Assembly: GCA_035530655.1 (NCBI GenBank)
Contig: DATKUK010000030.1
Location: 5,238 to 69,237 of the forward strand
Direction of reading: 5' to 3'
DNA: 64,000 bases
Source: DATKUK01 sp035530655
GTDB lineage: Bacteria > Planctomycetota > Phycisphaerae > UBA1845 > DATKUK01
A program made the translations under genes and the position numbers. This document shows positions 16,686 to 24,399 of this stretch, piece after piece. Each line of letters opens with the position of its first letter. Within the stretch, counting starts at the first letter, position 1. The notes beneath the pieces are model-generated. The model worked only from the letters and a program-made list of their open reading frames with translations. It was not told where the DNA came from and did not search any database.

Positions 16686-17765
16686 ATGAGAGGATTGCTG
16701 GTTGCCGCGTTGGTGTTGGGGATTGCATCGATTCCCGTGGCGAACGCACAGTTGCCCGGAGGTCTCAAGCAGATCGGCAAGAAGCTCGCCAAGGACTTGG
16801 CCAAGGACAAGGAGGAGGGAAAGGCCGCTGAGCAGGCCGCGGCGCCGACGGCTGCCGAGGGTGCGACGTCGTCACGCCCGCCGGCCAGCAAGGACAAGAC
16901 CCGCAAGTATCCGCCGGGCATGTCGTTCTCGAGTCTGCTGAACGGTGCGGTGGTGCTGCCCAAGAAGGGGCAGTTCCGCTTGAACCAGATTCAGACCACC
17001 TTTATCCCCGATGACTGCGAGTCGGGGTTCGTGGTGTTGCGGACGGCGGACGACAAGGAGATCGCCCAGTTCGACTGGAAGCCCGACCGGTTAAAGAAAC
17101 CTTATGTGCTGCTGAACATTTACCCGGTGACGGACCTTCGAAGCGGCGAGGAGGTGGCAGGCGGTTGGATCAAGATGACCGAGCCGGGCGACTACGTGCT
17201 CGACTTCTACCTGCCGACCGAACACTACTTCACGTTTCCGTTCAGTGTGGTCAAGGCAGGCGGGGACGATCCGTTCGGCTCGGGCCAGTGCCTCTGCACG
17301 AAGGGGGCGTGGGACGACTGGGGGTATCTGTTCTATGCGGAGGGCAAGCCCGAACAGAATCTGCGATGGAAGGTGTGGCTGCGCAACGATGGGTGTGAAG
17401 AAAAGGACATCAAGGTGCACGTCGACATCACCCGCGACGCCGACGGGGAGGTGGTCTGCACCAGTCGCCCGAACATGACGCACACCGTCAAGCCGGACTG
17501 GACGCGCTTTGAGTTCGACATGGTCTTCCCCGAGGGCAAGGAGGTGCCGTTCGGCACGTACTTCAAGGCAAAGGACCTGCTGGCTACCGACGGCGCCTAC
17601 ACGCTTACGATGAAGATCGACGAGAAGACGTACGGCGTCTGGAAGTTCGACGTTAAGGATAACCAACTGCAATACAAGGGCCGGACCGTGCGGGGCGAGG
17701 CCGATCCGCTGACGTTCATCGAGGGCGGCCGCGACGCGTGGTGGTATAAGAAGGAAGCGAAGTGA
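16686..17765 (+). CDS. Secreted protein of unknown function
   Basis: The 359-residue protein starts at an ATG with GGAAGG just upstream. It has a signal peptide (MRGLLVAALVLGIASIPVAN, cut near AQ). A lysine/alanine-rich helical region (about residues 22-75) follows, and then a beta-rich globular part from about residue 80. Two aromatic-rich segments, GAWDDWGYLFYAEGKPEQNL and RWKVWLRNDGCEEKDIKVHV, suggest Ig-like or carbohydrate-binding-like sheets. No enzyme motif or known family was recognised. It is flanked by a terminator region upstream and a convergent gene downstream, so it is probably a single-gene unit. Other in-frame starts 20 codons upstream are unlikely because the signal peptide would be displaced. 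Confidence 0.7.
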   Translation: MRGLLVAALVLGIASIPVANAQLPGGLKQIGKKLAKDLAKDKEEGKAAEQAAAPTAAEGATSSRPPASKDKTRKYPPGMSFSSLLNGAVVLPKKGQFRLNQIQTTFIPDDCESGFVVLRTADDKEIAQFDWKPDRLKKPYVLLNIYPVTDLRSGEEVAGGWIKMTEPGDYVLDFYLPTEHYFTFPFSVVKAGGDDPFGSGQCLCTKGAWDDWGYLFYAEGKPEQNLRWKVWLRNDGCEEKDIKVHVDITRDADGEVVCTSRPNMTHTVKPDWTRFEFDMVFPEGKEVPFGTYFKAKDLLATDGAYTLTMKIDEKTYGVWKFDVKDNQLQYKGRTVRGEADPLTFIEGGRDAWWYKKEAK

Positions 17766-17962
17766 CCGGCGATTCGGCGCTTCTGCCGACGTAAGGAAAC
17801 GGCAGGGGCAAGCACCTTCAGAGAGGATGGGCGTGCAAGAGCCGGCGCGTTTGGCGTGAGAGCCGGCTCGCCGGGATCGAACGCGCCGGGACACGCGCCA
17901 CGAGTGAAGCAAGATGAAGAAGGCGGGTGGGACCCGCAGTGCCTATCCGGAACGAGTTCGGC

Positions 17963-19354
17963 TCACCCAGGCGGGCCGGTGAAGACGGCCATGAACGCCG
18001 CTACGTCTTCCAGGTCGACTACGTCGTCGAAGTTGAAGTCGAAGACGTAGTAGTAAACGTCGAGTGTCGTAGGGGCGTCAAGCGGGCCGTTCAGGCACAG
18101 TGCCATCAACTGCCAGTCGGCCAGGTCGATGGACCCGTCGGCGTTGCCGTCGCCCAGTTCGACCTCCAACTCGAAGTGCACGCTGCTATCAGCCAGACAC
18201 ACAAACCGACCGAAGTTGCCGTTGTTGGCGGCGGTGTTGTCGCGCAGCACCACCGTGTCCGGCGGGATAGTGGTTTTTAGGCCGGACGCTAGATATTCGA
18301 AGCTGATTTGTGTGCTGTTCAGCGCATCCGGCACCGAGTTCGTGATGTCGGTCGGCATCGGGTCGCTGTCGCCGGGGTTCCAGAAGTTGTCCGGCCAGCA
18401 TACTAAACCATAGTCCCACAACTGGATCAAGTCGTCGGGGAAGTACTCGTAGTTGTCGTTGGCGTACATGTACATCGCCTGCCCGATTCCCCGCAGATTT
18501 CTGGCGGCCATCGCCATGCGCGTCATAAATGGATCATCGACAGGCTGCGGGGGATTGGTACGCAGCCCGCCATCGGCGGTGATTACGTAGATGAACGCAC
18601 CGCCATTGTTGCCGGGCGTGTTGTCGCGCAGCAGCACCGCATCGCACGGCAATGCATCGTAGTCCTGCCCGGCGGCGGTGAACTCGAAGCTGATCTGCGT
18701 GCTGTTAATCGCGTTCGGAACGGAATTCGTGATGTCGGTCGGCATGGGATCGGAGTCGCCTGGATGCCAGAACGTCCTTGGGGACCGAACCATGTTCAGA
18801 TCCCAGAGAACCATAAGGTCATCCGGAAGCAATCCGTGGTTGTCGTTGGCGTAGATCATCAGACCATCGTGAATCCGACGCAGGTGCGCCTGCGCGAGTT
18901 CGTCCACCGTGGGCGTCGGCGCCGCCAGCGGCGGGTCTGTCTCGACGATGCCATCTTCCGTAATCAAATTGATGAACAACCCGCCGTTGTTGTCGGCCGT
19001 GTTGTCACGGAGCATAATGGGCTCCCAGGGATCGCCCTGGCCGAAGTTGACCCAGTCGAAGCTGATGGCGGCACTGTTGGGAGCGTTCGGTATTGCGTTG
19101 TCAATCGTCATCGTCGGAGGCGGATCAGAATCTCCGGGATGCCAGAAGATCAACGGATCACGCACGTACTCCGGCCACAGGTCTGCGGGGCTTGAAGGAC
19201 TATTCTCGAAGTGCTCGTTGCGGTATGTCTCCAAAGCTATCGAGAGCTGTCGCATCCGCTCCTGGGCGATCTCGGCATTGGTGTACACGTCGGCAGCCGC
19301 CAAACCTGCAACGAGACAGGCAAGCAGGAACACGGCTGACGCGATCTTGAACAT
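17963..19354 (-). CDS. Secreted protein with three pseudopilin-like modules and a dockerin
   Basis: The 463-residue protein has a signal peptide (MFKIASAVFLLACLVAGLAA) and three tandem modules of about 115 residues. Each begins with a helix like LRGIGQAMYMYANDNYEYFP, then has FWHPGDSDPMPTDITNSVPN, NSTQISFE, VLLRDNT..NNGG and an ADG-type end (ITEDGIVE, ITADGGLR, CLADSSVH). The helix plus H..DG ending is the pattern of DUF1559/type II pseudopilin globular domains, which normally occur once behind a prepilin helix. No prepilin peptidase site is seen. The C-terminus has two dockerin-like calcium loops (DGNADGSIDLADWQ and DFNFDDVVDLEDVA). It is probably extracellular. It is a single gene, convergent with the preceding one. 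Confidence 0.75.
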   Translation of the reverse strand: MFKIASAVFLLACLVAGLAAADVYTNAEIAQERMRQLSIALETYRNEHFENSPSSPADLWPEYVRDPLIFWHPGDSDPPPTMTIDNAIPNAPNSAAISFDWVNFGQGDPWEPIMLRDNTADNNGGLFINLITEDGIVETDPPLAAPTPTVDELAQAHLRRIHDGLMIYANDNHGLLPDDLMVLWDLNMVRSPRTFWHPGDSDPMPTDITNSVPNAINSTQISFEFTAAGQDYDALPCDAVLLRDNTPGNNGGAFIYVITADGGLRTNPPQPVDDPFMTRMAMAARNLRGIGQAMYMYANDNYEYFPDDLIQLWDYGLVCWPDNFWNPGDSDPMPTDITNSVPDALNSTQISFEYLASGLKTTIPPDTVVLRDNTAANNGNFGRFVCLADSSVHFELEVELGDGNADGSIDLADWQLMALCLNGPLDAPTTLDVYYYVFDFNFDDVVDLEDVAAFMAVFTGPPG

Positions 19355-19495
19355 GACCTGGTCTCCCCAAATTCCCCACCGAATCCCCACAACAAAGCCG
19401 ATGGCGCAATTTCGGTATATCCGATCTGGCTCTTCCGTGCACGCGATGGTTCCGAAAACCCCGATTCGCCGTATCGGCCGGCTGCTTCCGGTGGG

Positions 19496-21280
19496 TCAAA
19501 GGCGGAAATTGGGGGCGGGCAGGTCTGCGGTCTGGCCGACCTCGGGCGGGGTGAAGGGCTCAAAACGGCCGTCCGCCCAATGCAGCCACAGCAGGGAGGG
19601 GTCGTCCAGCGGCACGTCGAAGCGAAAGGCGACCTCGGCCGGGCGACCGTCTTTGGTCAAACACGTAACCCGAATCGTCAGGCCGGTCAGGTCAACCGTC
19701 TGGCCCAGCGACATAGGATGCGCTCGGCTCCGCACGATGCGATCGGGTATCTGGCTGAGGTAGCCGCCTCGTGGCCGCACCACCAGGGTGTGGGCATCGG
19801 GCCGGCTGAGTCGAACGGCCGCCCCGCTGGGCGCCAGCACGCGAGTGTGCCGCGGCACCGGCCGACCTTCCATCGCCCGCAAGGTCAGCAGGTAAGCGCC
19901 GTGGGCGATCGGGGCGTTCACGAAGATTACGTCGCGCTGCTCGACGGCGTCACGGAGCGGAACCGCATGGATCGCGTCCTCCATGAGCCCCTTGGGACCG
20001 AACGGTCTGGCTGCCCGCCCCGCCAAACCCACCGGGGCCAGCACGAGATGAACCGCGATGAAGAACACGCTCATGGCCACAGCCGGCCACCGCCACAGCG
20101 GGGTGGCGGGCCGCCACGGGGCAGCCGACAGCGCCGCCGCCATCAGCTCAGCCATCAGGCCGAACGCGCCGAGCCCCACGAAGATCAGCAGGCGCGGGTC
20201 GGGATAGGTGCCGCAGATCGGTACGACTGACAGCACCATCCCCATCGCCCAGAAGCGCGCCGACCTGCTGCGGCGCAGCAAGGGCACCAGCAGTACAACC
20301 AGCACGACAAGAAACACCACGCCGTAGACGTGCATGCGCGACGACGGGAACGCCCACTGAAGCTGCAACAGGAACAGCCCGCGCTCGGCAATCGCCCCGG
20401 CAAATCGCATCGGCTCGAGCACGGGGTCGATGTACAGGCCTGTACCGCCGACCCCATACCCCATCGCCACGTAGACGACGCGCCACACCACCACCACGCC
20501 CGCCGCCGGCAGCAACGAAGCCAGGCGCCCGCGCAGCTTGCCTGAATCGACAAACGCCGCGTAGGCCAGCAGATAGAACACCACCGCTGCCCCTGCTTCC
20601 GACGAGAACAGGCTCAGCACGAGCGCGAGCGGCGCGACGGCAGCGCCCGGCTTCCACCCGGCGCGTCGCCACCGATCGTGGGCGACCAGGCAGAGCACAC
20701 CCAGCAGCGCGGCGATTACGGCGTTGCGGTTGGCCAGCCAGCCGGCGGGCATGCCGTGGGCGTCGTCGACGGCGAAGAGCAGCGCCGCCAAGCCAGCCGC
20801 CACGGTGGCCCCCATGACGTTGCGGTACAGCACAGCGACCGCAGCCACCAGCGCCGCGTACCACAGTACGCTTTGTAAGTGCATGAGGCTGGGCAGGTTG
20901 GGCCACAACCAGTAGTCCAGGTGATGCGTCAGCCCCGCCAACGGTCGGCAGAAAGCGGCCTTGAGGTGGGGGTAGGTCCACCACGGCGCCAGGCCAACGT
21001 CGATCAGGCGCGCGTTGCGCTGCGGATCGCCATCAAAGAACGTAAAAAGCGCAAACGGCGATTCCGACTTGAGCAACTGGAGGTCCGGTCGGTCGGCCGG
21101 ACCGGCCAATCGCATGCGATGGAAGTGGTCGTCACCCGCCCATCCGCCAGTCAGCGACGGCAGGACCAACGCCGCCGCCAGTACAGCCACGCCCAACGGC
21201 AGACGTCTGTGAGCGAGCACGGCACGAACAAGACCCACCATGCGGGAGTTTCGGACCGGGGCGCTGGGGGCGGTGTTCAC
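19496..21280 (-). CDS. Polytopic membrane protein, GT-C glycosyltransferase-like
   Basis: The 594-residue protein has about ten hydrophobic segments between residues 25 and 400 and a soluble C-terminal domain of about 150 residues. The first periplasmic loop carries GDDHFHR, an acidic motif placed as in GT-C (PMT/ArnT-like) enzymes, which transfer sugars from lipid-linked donors. DDAHGMPAGWLANRNAVIAA resembles the later conserved loop in planctomycete relatives. The true start is unclear: GTG at 21280 or ATG at 21241 (MVGLVR), neither with a good ribosome binding site. It lies downstream of the small gene at 21359-21613 in the same orientation. Specific donor and acceptor are unknown. Confidence 0.6.
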   Translation of the reverse strand: MNTAPSAPVRNSRMVGLVRAVLAHRRLPLGVAVLAAALVLPSLTGGWAGDDHFHRMRLAGPADRPDLQLLKSESPFALFTFFDGDPQRNARLIDVGLAPWWTYPHLKAAFCRPLAGLTHHLDYWLWPNLPSLMHLQSVLWYAALVAAVAVLYRNVMGATVAAGLAALLFAVDDAHGMPAGWLANRNAVIAALLGVLCLVAHDRWRRAGWKPGAAVAPLALVLSLFSSEAGAAVVFYLLAYAAFVDSGKLRGRLASLLPAAGVVVVWRVVYVAMGYGVGGTGLYIDPVLEPMRFAGAIAERGLFLLQLQWAFPSSRMHVYGVVFLVVLVVLLVPLLRRSRSARFWAMGMVLSVVPICGTYPDPRLLIFVGLGAFGLMAELMAAALSAAPWRPATPLWRWPAVAMSVFFIAVHLVLAPVGLAGRAARPFGPKGLMEDAIHAVPLRDAVEQRDVIFVNAPIAHGAYLLTLRAMEGRPVPRHTRVLAPSGAAVRLSRPDAHTLVVRPRGGYLSQIPDRIVRSRAHPMSLGQTVDLTGLTIRVTCLTKDGRPAEVAFRFDVPLDDPSLLWLHWADGRFEPFTPPEVGQTADLPAPNFRL

Positions 21281-21358
21281 TCTGCGTGGGCCTCGTTCGA
21301 CGACGATTCTCGAAAGGGGACTCGGCAGGTCGCCGAATCCGCGCTGACGCGGAGGGCG

Positions 21359-21613
21359 TCAGCGGTGCTTATCCAACTCCTCTCGAAGCTCGGGCAACAG
21401 ATAGTGCTGATCGACCTCGGGCAGATCGGCCAGGGCGGTTGCGGTCTTCTCGAAGCGCGTCTGGAGGTCGGCCTGGATGTCCACGAACAGCACGCGGCGA
21501 CCCCGCAAATGACACAGCCCACCGCCTTCGCCGCCGAGTGGCTCGCGTCGAACGCTGATGTCGAGTTGCTCGGCCAACTCCAGCAGGGCTTCGAGTTTGG
21601 CGCCAAGGTCCAT
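21359..21613 (-). CDS. Small conserved-looking protein of unknown function
   Basis: The 84-residue protein is acidic and helical at both ends, with a middle beta segment (GLCHLRGRRVLFVDIQADLQ). Its composition is normal for a coding gene, and it sits in a tight slot, 79 bases upstream of the GT-C-like membrane protein gene on the same strand. No signal peptide or membrane segment is present, so it is probably cytoplasmic. Planctomycete genomes often have short proteins of this style, but I cannot name a family. The other frames across this stretch give less natural peptides. Confidence 0.55.
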   Translation of the reverse strand: MDLGAKLEALLELAEQLDISVRREPLGGEGGGLCHLRGRRVLFVDIQADLQTRFEKTATALADLPEVDQHYLLPELREELDKHR

Positions 21614-21702
21614 CGCAGGTGCGCCCCATGGTGAGGGTGACTCAAGCTATCCGGACCGACTGCCGATAAGTGACGATAACCCAAGCATTTGCGAGCACAA
21701 TC

Positions 21703-22500
21703 ATGAGCGTGTCACCATCAGCTACCTCCGAAAGTCTAACAGCCTCTGAGGGCGCTGTCCAAGACCCCCTCACCGCGATGGAGCAGCGCATCGGCGAACT
21801 GACCGAGCAACTCCGCCAGGCCCAGAAGTTGGCGGCGATGGGCACCATGTCGGCCATGCTGCTGCACGAGCTGAACAATCTGCTGACCCCGCTGGTCAGC
21901 TACGCCCAGTACGCCTCGACCAAGGACGACCGAGAGTTGATGCGCAAGGCGTTACTCAAGGCCGTCGAGCAGGCGGAGAAAGTGTCGGGCATGTCCGACC
22001 GTATCCTGAACATGGCCACCAATCAGGACCCGGGTGTTGCGCCTACCGGCCTGAAGGTCGTAGCCGATGAGGCGGTGGCGTGCGTTGGCCGCGATCTGGC
22101 GAAGGACAACATCACGCTCGCCGTCAACATCGATCCGGAACTGAAGGTGCTGGCCAACGCCCATCAGCTACAGCAGGTGGTGTACAATCTGATTCTCAAC
22201 GCCCGTCAGGCGATGCTGGGCAAGGGGGGACGGCTGTCGATCAGCGCGCAGGACGAGGGACGGAATGTGCGTCTGTCAGTTGCGGATACCGGTATCGGCA
22301 TTAAGCCGGAGTACTTGGGGCGGATTTTCGAGCCGTTTTTCACGACGAAGCGCTCGGCCGACCGGGCCGATCGGCGTGGTATCGGCCTGGGCCTGGCCGT
22401 CTGCAAGGATATCATCGAGGAGCACGGCGGCACGATCGAGGTCGCCAGCGCCGCTAGCGCCGGCGCGACGTTTGTCATCACCCTGCCGGCGGAACATTAG
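21703..22500 (+). CDS. Soluble sensor histidine kinase without sensor domain
   Basis: The protein has 265 residues from the ATG at 21703; a GTG eleven codons upstream is possible. A coiled-coil of about 40 residues (RIGELTEQLRQAQKLAAMGT) leads into a phospho-acceptor H box, MLLHELNNLLTPL. The ATPase domain has the N box NLILNARQAM, the D box VADTGIGIKPEYLGRIFEPF and the G box GIGLGLAVCKDIIEEHGG. There is no transmembrane segment and no PAS/GAF domain, so input must come through a partner. No response regulator gene is adjacent, making it an orphan. The NtrB-like HELNN H box suggests a link to an NtrC-type or other separate regulator. It is divergent from the small gene at 21359. Confidence 0.85.
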   Translation: MSVSPSATSESLTASEGAVQDPLTAMEQRIGELTEQLRQAQKLAAMGTMSAMLLHELNNLLTPLVSYAQYASTKDDRELMRKALLKAVEQAEKVSGMSDRILNMATNQDPGVAPTGLKVVADEAVACVGRDLAKDNITLAVNIDPELKVLANAHQLQQVVYNLILNARQAMLGKGGRLSISAQDEGRNVRLSVADTGIGIKPEYLGRIFEPFFTTKRSADRADRRGIGLGLAVCKDIIEEHGGTIEVASAASAGATFVITLPAEH

Positions 22501-22669
22501 CCTGCGAATACGTCCGCCGGCGTATGACGCGCGGGCAGGGATTCCCTTCGTATCGGCTGGATTGTACTGGGCGTGGGCATCACCCCAGGCGCAACAGGCG
22601 GAAACAGCCCATCTTGCGTGTGGTATGGGACGGGTAAGGCGGGAGAGAGCCGCTACCCGCCAACTTCTC

Positions 22670-24124
22670 CTACAAACCCGCCCGGGCCAGCCCTTTCGAG
22701 CGTGAGACGAAGCTGAGGAACTGGTTCTGCGTGAGGATGGTGACGCGCAGGGCCTTGGCTTCAACCAGCACGCTGTCGTAGCGGACGGCGCGCTGCTGGA
22801 CCTGTCGGTACTGCTCGACCTGCTGGGCGGTGGCGTCGGGCGACAGCCCACCCACGGCTTGGGGGCGCCGGCCGAGCACCACGAAATCGGTACGGGCATC
22901 GAGGGCGTCGACGACCTGGCCTCCCCATCGGCCAATAAGCCCTTCGACGGTCTGTTCGCCCTGGGGATCGTCGATACCGTCGCCGTTCAGGTCGAACGTG
23001 CCGAGCACGACGAAGCGATACCGGTGATTGCGGTCGTAGATGGGGTTGACCACGTAATCGCCCTCGACGACGGGATCGCCGGGGGTCGACTCGATGATTT
23101 TGCAGGCCGAGGTGTCGCTGTAGATTCCGACGACCTCAATCGTGGCCTTGCCCTGGCCGCCCTCGGGGACGGGCTTGTCGGCTGCATGGACCTTGAAGGA
23201 GAGCCCGAGGGTGATCGGGTTGGTGACCTGGCGACCCAGGTCGATGTACACGATGGGGTCGCCCGGCAGGGCGGTGAGCACGCGGCCGTCCGCCTGCGTA
23301 GCCAGACTCCACTGCTCGGTCTTGGGCCGGAACTGCTGGATGATATCGCCTTGGCGATCGACCAACTCGCTGAGTCGCTGGTTGTCGGCCTCGAGCTCGC
23401 GCAGTCTATCGGTAAGCTTGCGGGTTTCCTCGTCGCGTGCCCGCTCGGCATTCGTGCGGGCATCGACGTACTCCTTCTGCAGATCGTCGGTCTTCTGCTC
23501 GAATTGGACAGACTGCTGCTCCATCTGCTTGACCTGCTCCTCCATCGCCGCGACCCGCTGGTCGAAGTCGTTTCTCTGCATGTCGCGTGCGGCGATGGCG
23601 TCGTCGCGCTGTTTGGCGAGGTCGTCGGCCTGAGCATCGGCCTGATCGGCGCGCTGCTTCTCGGTCGCCAGCCATGCGTACATTTGCTGCACGACGTCGA
23701 GGAGGGCGACGTCGGCCTCGTCGCCGGGCTCGATCGCGCCGGGGGCGGGAATCTTGGCCTCGGCCACGATGCGGTCGAGCACGGCCTTGATCTTGGCCTT
23801 GACGGTGTCCAGGTCGTCCTGCTCGGCGCCGGTGATTCGCCGGGCGAGTTCCTGTTGACGGAATCGCACCTCGCCGGCCACGCTCCGTTTGTTGTCCCGG
23901 GCGGCGATGATGACGGCGGAGAGCTGACCCTCCTCGGCTCGCTTGATGAAACCTTCCCGGGCGGCCACGGCGTCGTCGCGTTGCTTGGCCAGATCCTCCT
24001 GCCGGAACGCCAGCAGAACGGTCGTGACGGCGAAAGCGAGCCACAGAATTACGAAGACGATCAACCAGACGTGCACGGCTGTAACGCCGCCACCGGTCCG
24101 GGCCTGCGGCGGTATCCCTGCCAT
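22670..24124 (-). CDS. Single-pass membrane protein with long coiled-coil
   Basis: The 484-residue protein has one transmembrane helix at about residues 17-40 (VHVWLIVFVILWLAFAVTT), then roughly 250 residues of charged heptad-like coiled coil (REDLAKQRDDAVAAREG type), with the repeated phrase LAKQRDDA at both ends. The C-terminal 200 residues are globular and include a calcium-loop-like DLNGDGIDDPQG followed by VVDALDARTDFVVLGRRPQA. The topology predicts a periplasmic or cytoplasmic rod tethered to the inner membrane. AAGGAGA lies seven bases before the ATG. It is divergent from polA. No enzyme motif was recognised; a structural or envelope role is a guess only. Confidence 0.65.
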   Translation of the reverse strand: MAGIPPQARTGGGVTAVHVWLIVFVILWLAFAVTTVLLAFRQEDLAKQRDDAVAAREGFIKRAEEGQLSAVIIAARDNKRSVAGEVRFRQQELARRITGAEQDDLDTVKAKIKAVLDRIVAEAKIPAPGAIEPGDEADVALLDVVQQMYAWLATEKQRADQADAQADDLAKQRDDAIAARDMQRNDFDQRVAAMEEQVKQMEQQSVQFEQKTDDLQKEYVDARTNAERARDEETRKLTDRLRELEADNQRLSELVDRQGDIIQQFRPKTEQWSLATQADGRVLTALPGDPIVYIDLGRQVTNPITLGLSFKVHAADKPVPEGGQGKATIEVVGIYSDTSACKIIESTPGDPVVEGDYVVNPIYDRNHRYRFVVLGTFDLNGDGIDDPQGEQTVEGLIGRWGGQVVDALDARTDFVVLGRRPQAVGGLSPDATAQQVEQYRQVQQRAVRYDSVLVEAKALRVTILTQNQFLSFVSRSKGLARAGL

Positions 24125-24399
24125 TTACAGTCTCCTTGCAGAACGAGCCCGGCGCGACCAGCCTGCCGCATCGTCGCCGGCGCAGGCCCCGGCCGCCGGT
24201 CTGGCCGAAGGCAACGATACACCTGTTCGCCCACTGAGGCTACAATGGCCGCCGACGTTGCTGCCAACGCTGCCAGCGGCCTCGTTGCGGCAGCGGACTT
24301 GCCGCCATAGGCCAGCGGGTGAGTATGTCCTCCCCCGCAACGAGTGTCAAGCAGGACAGGTACAGGCGGGTTGCTGACGGCGAGGCGCGGGGAACAACC

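Noticed and set aside
22859..24310. A 483-codon plus-strand open frame.
   Set aside because: It is antisense to the coiled-coil membrane protein. High GC and biased third positions give long antisense frames in this DNA.
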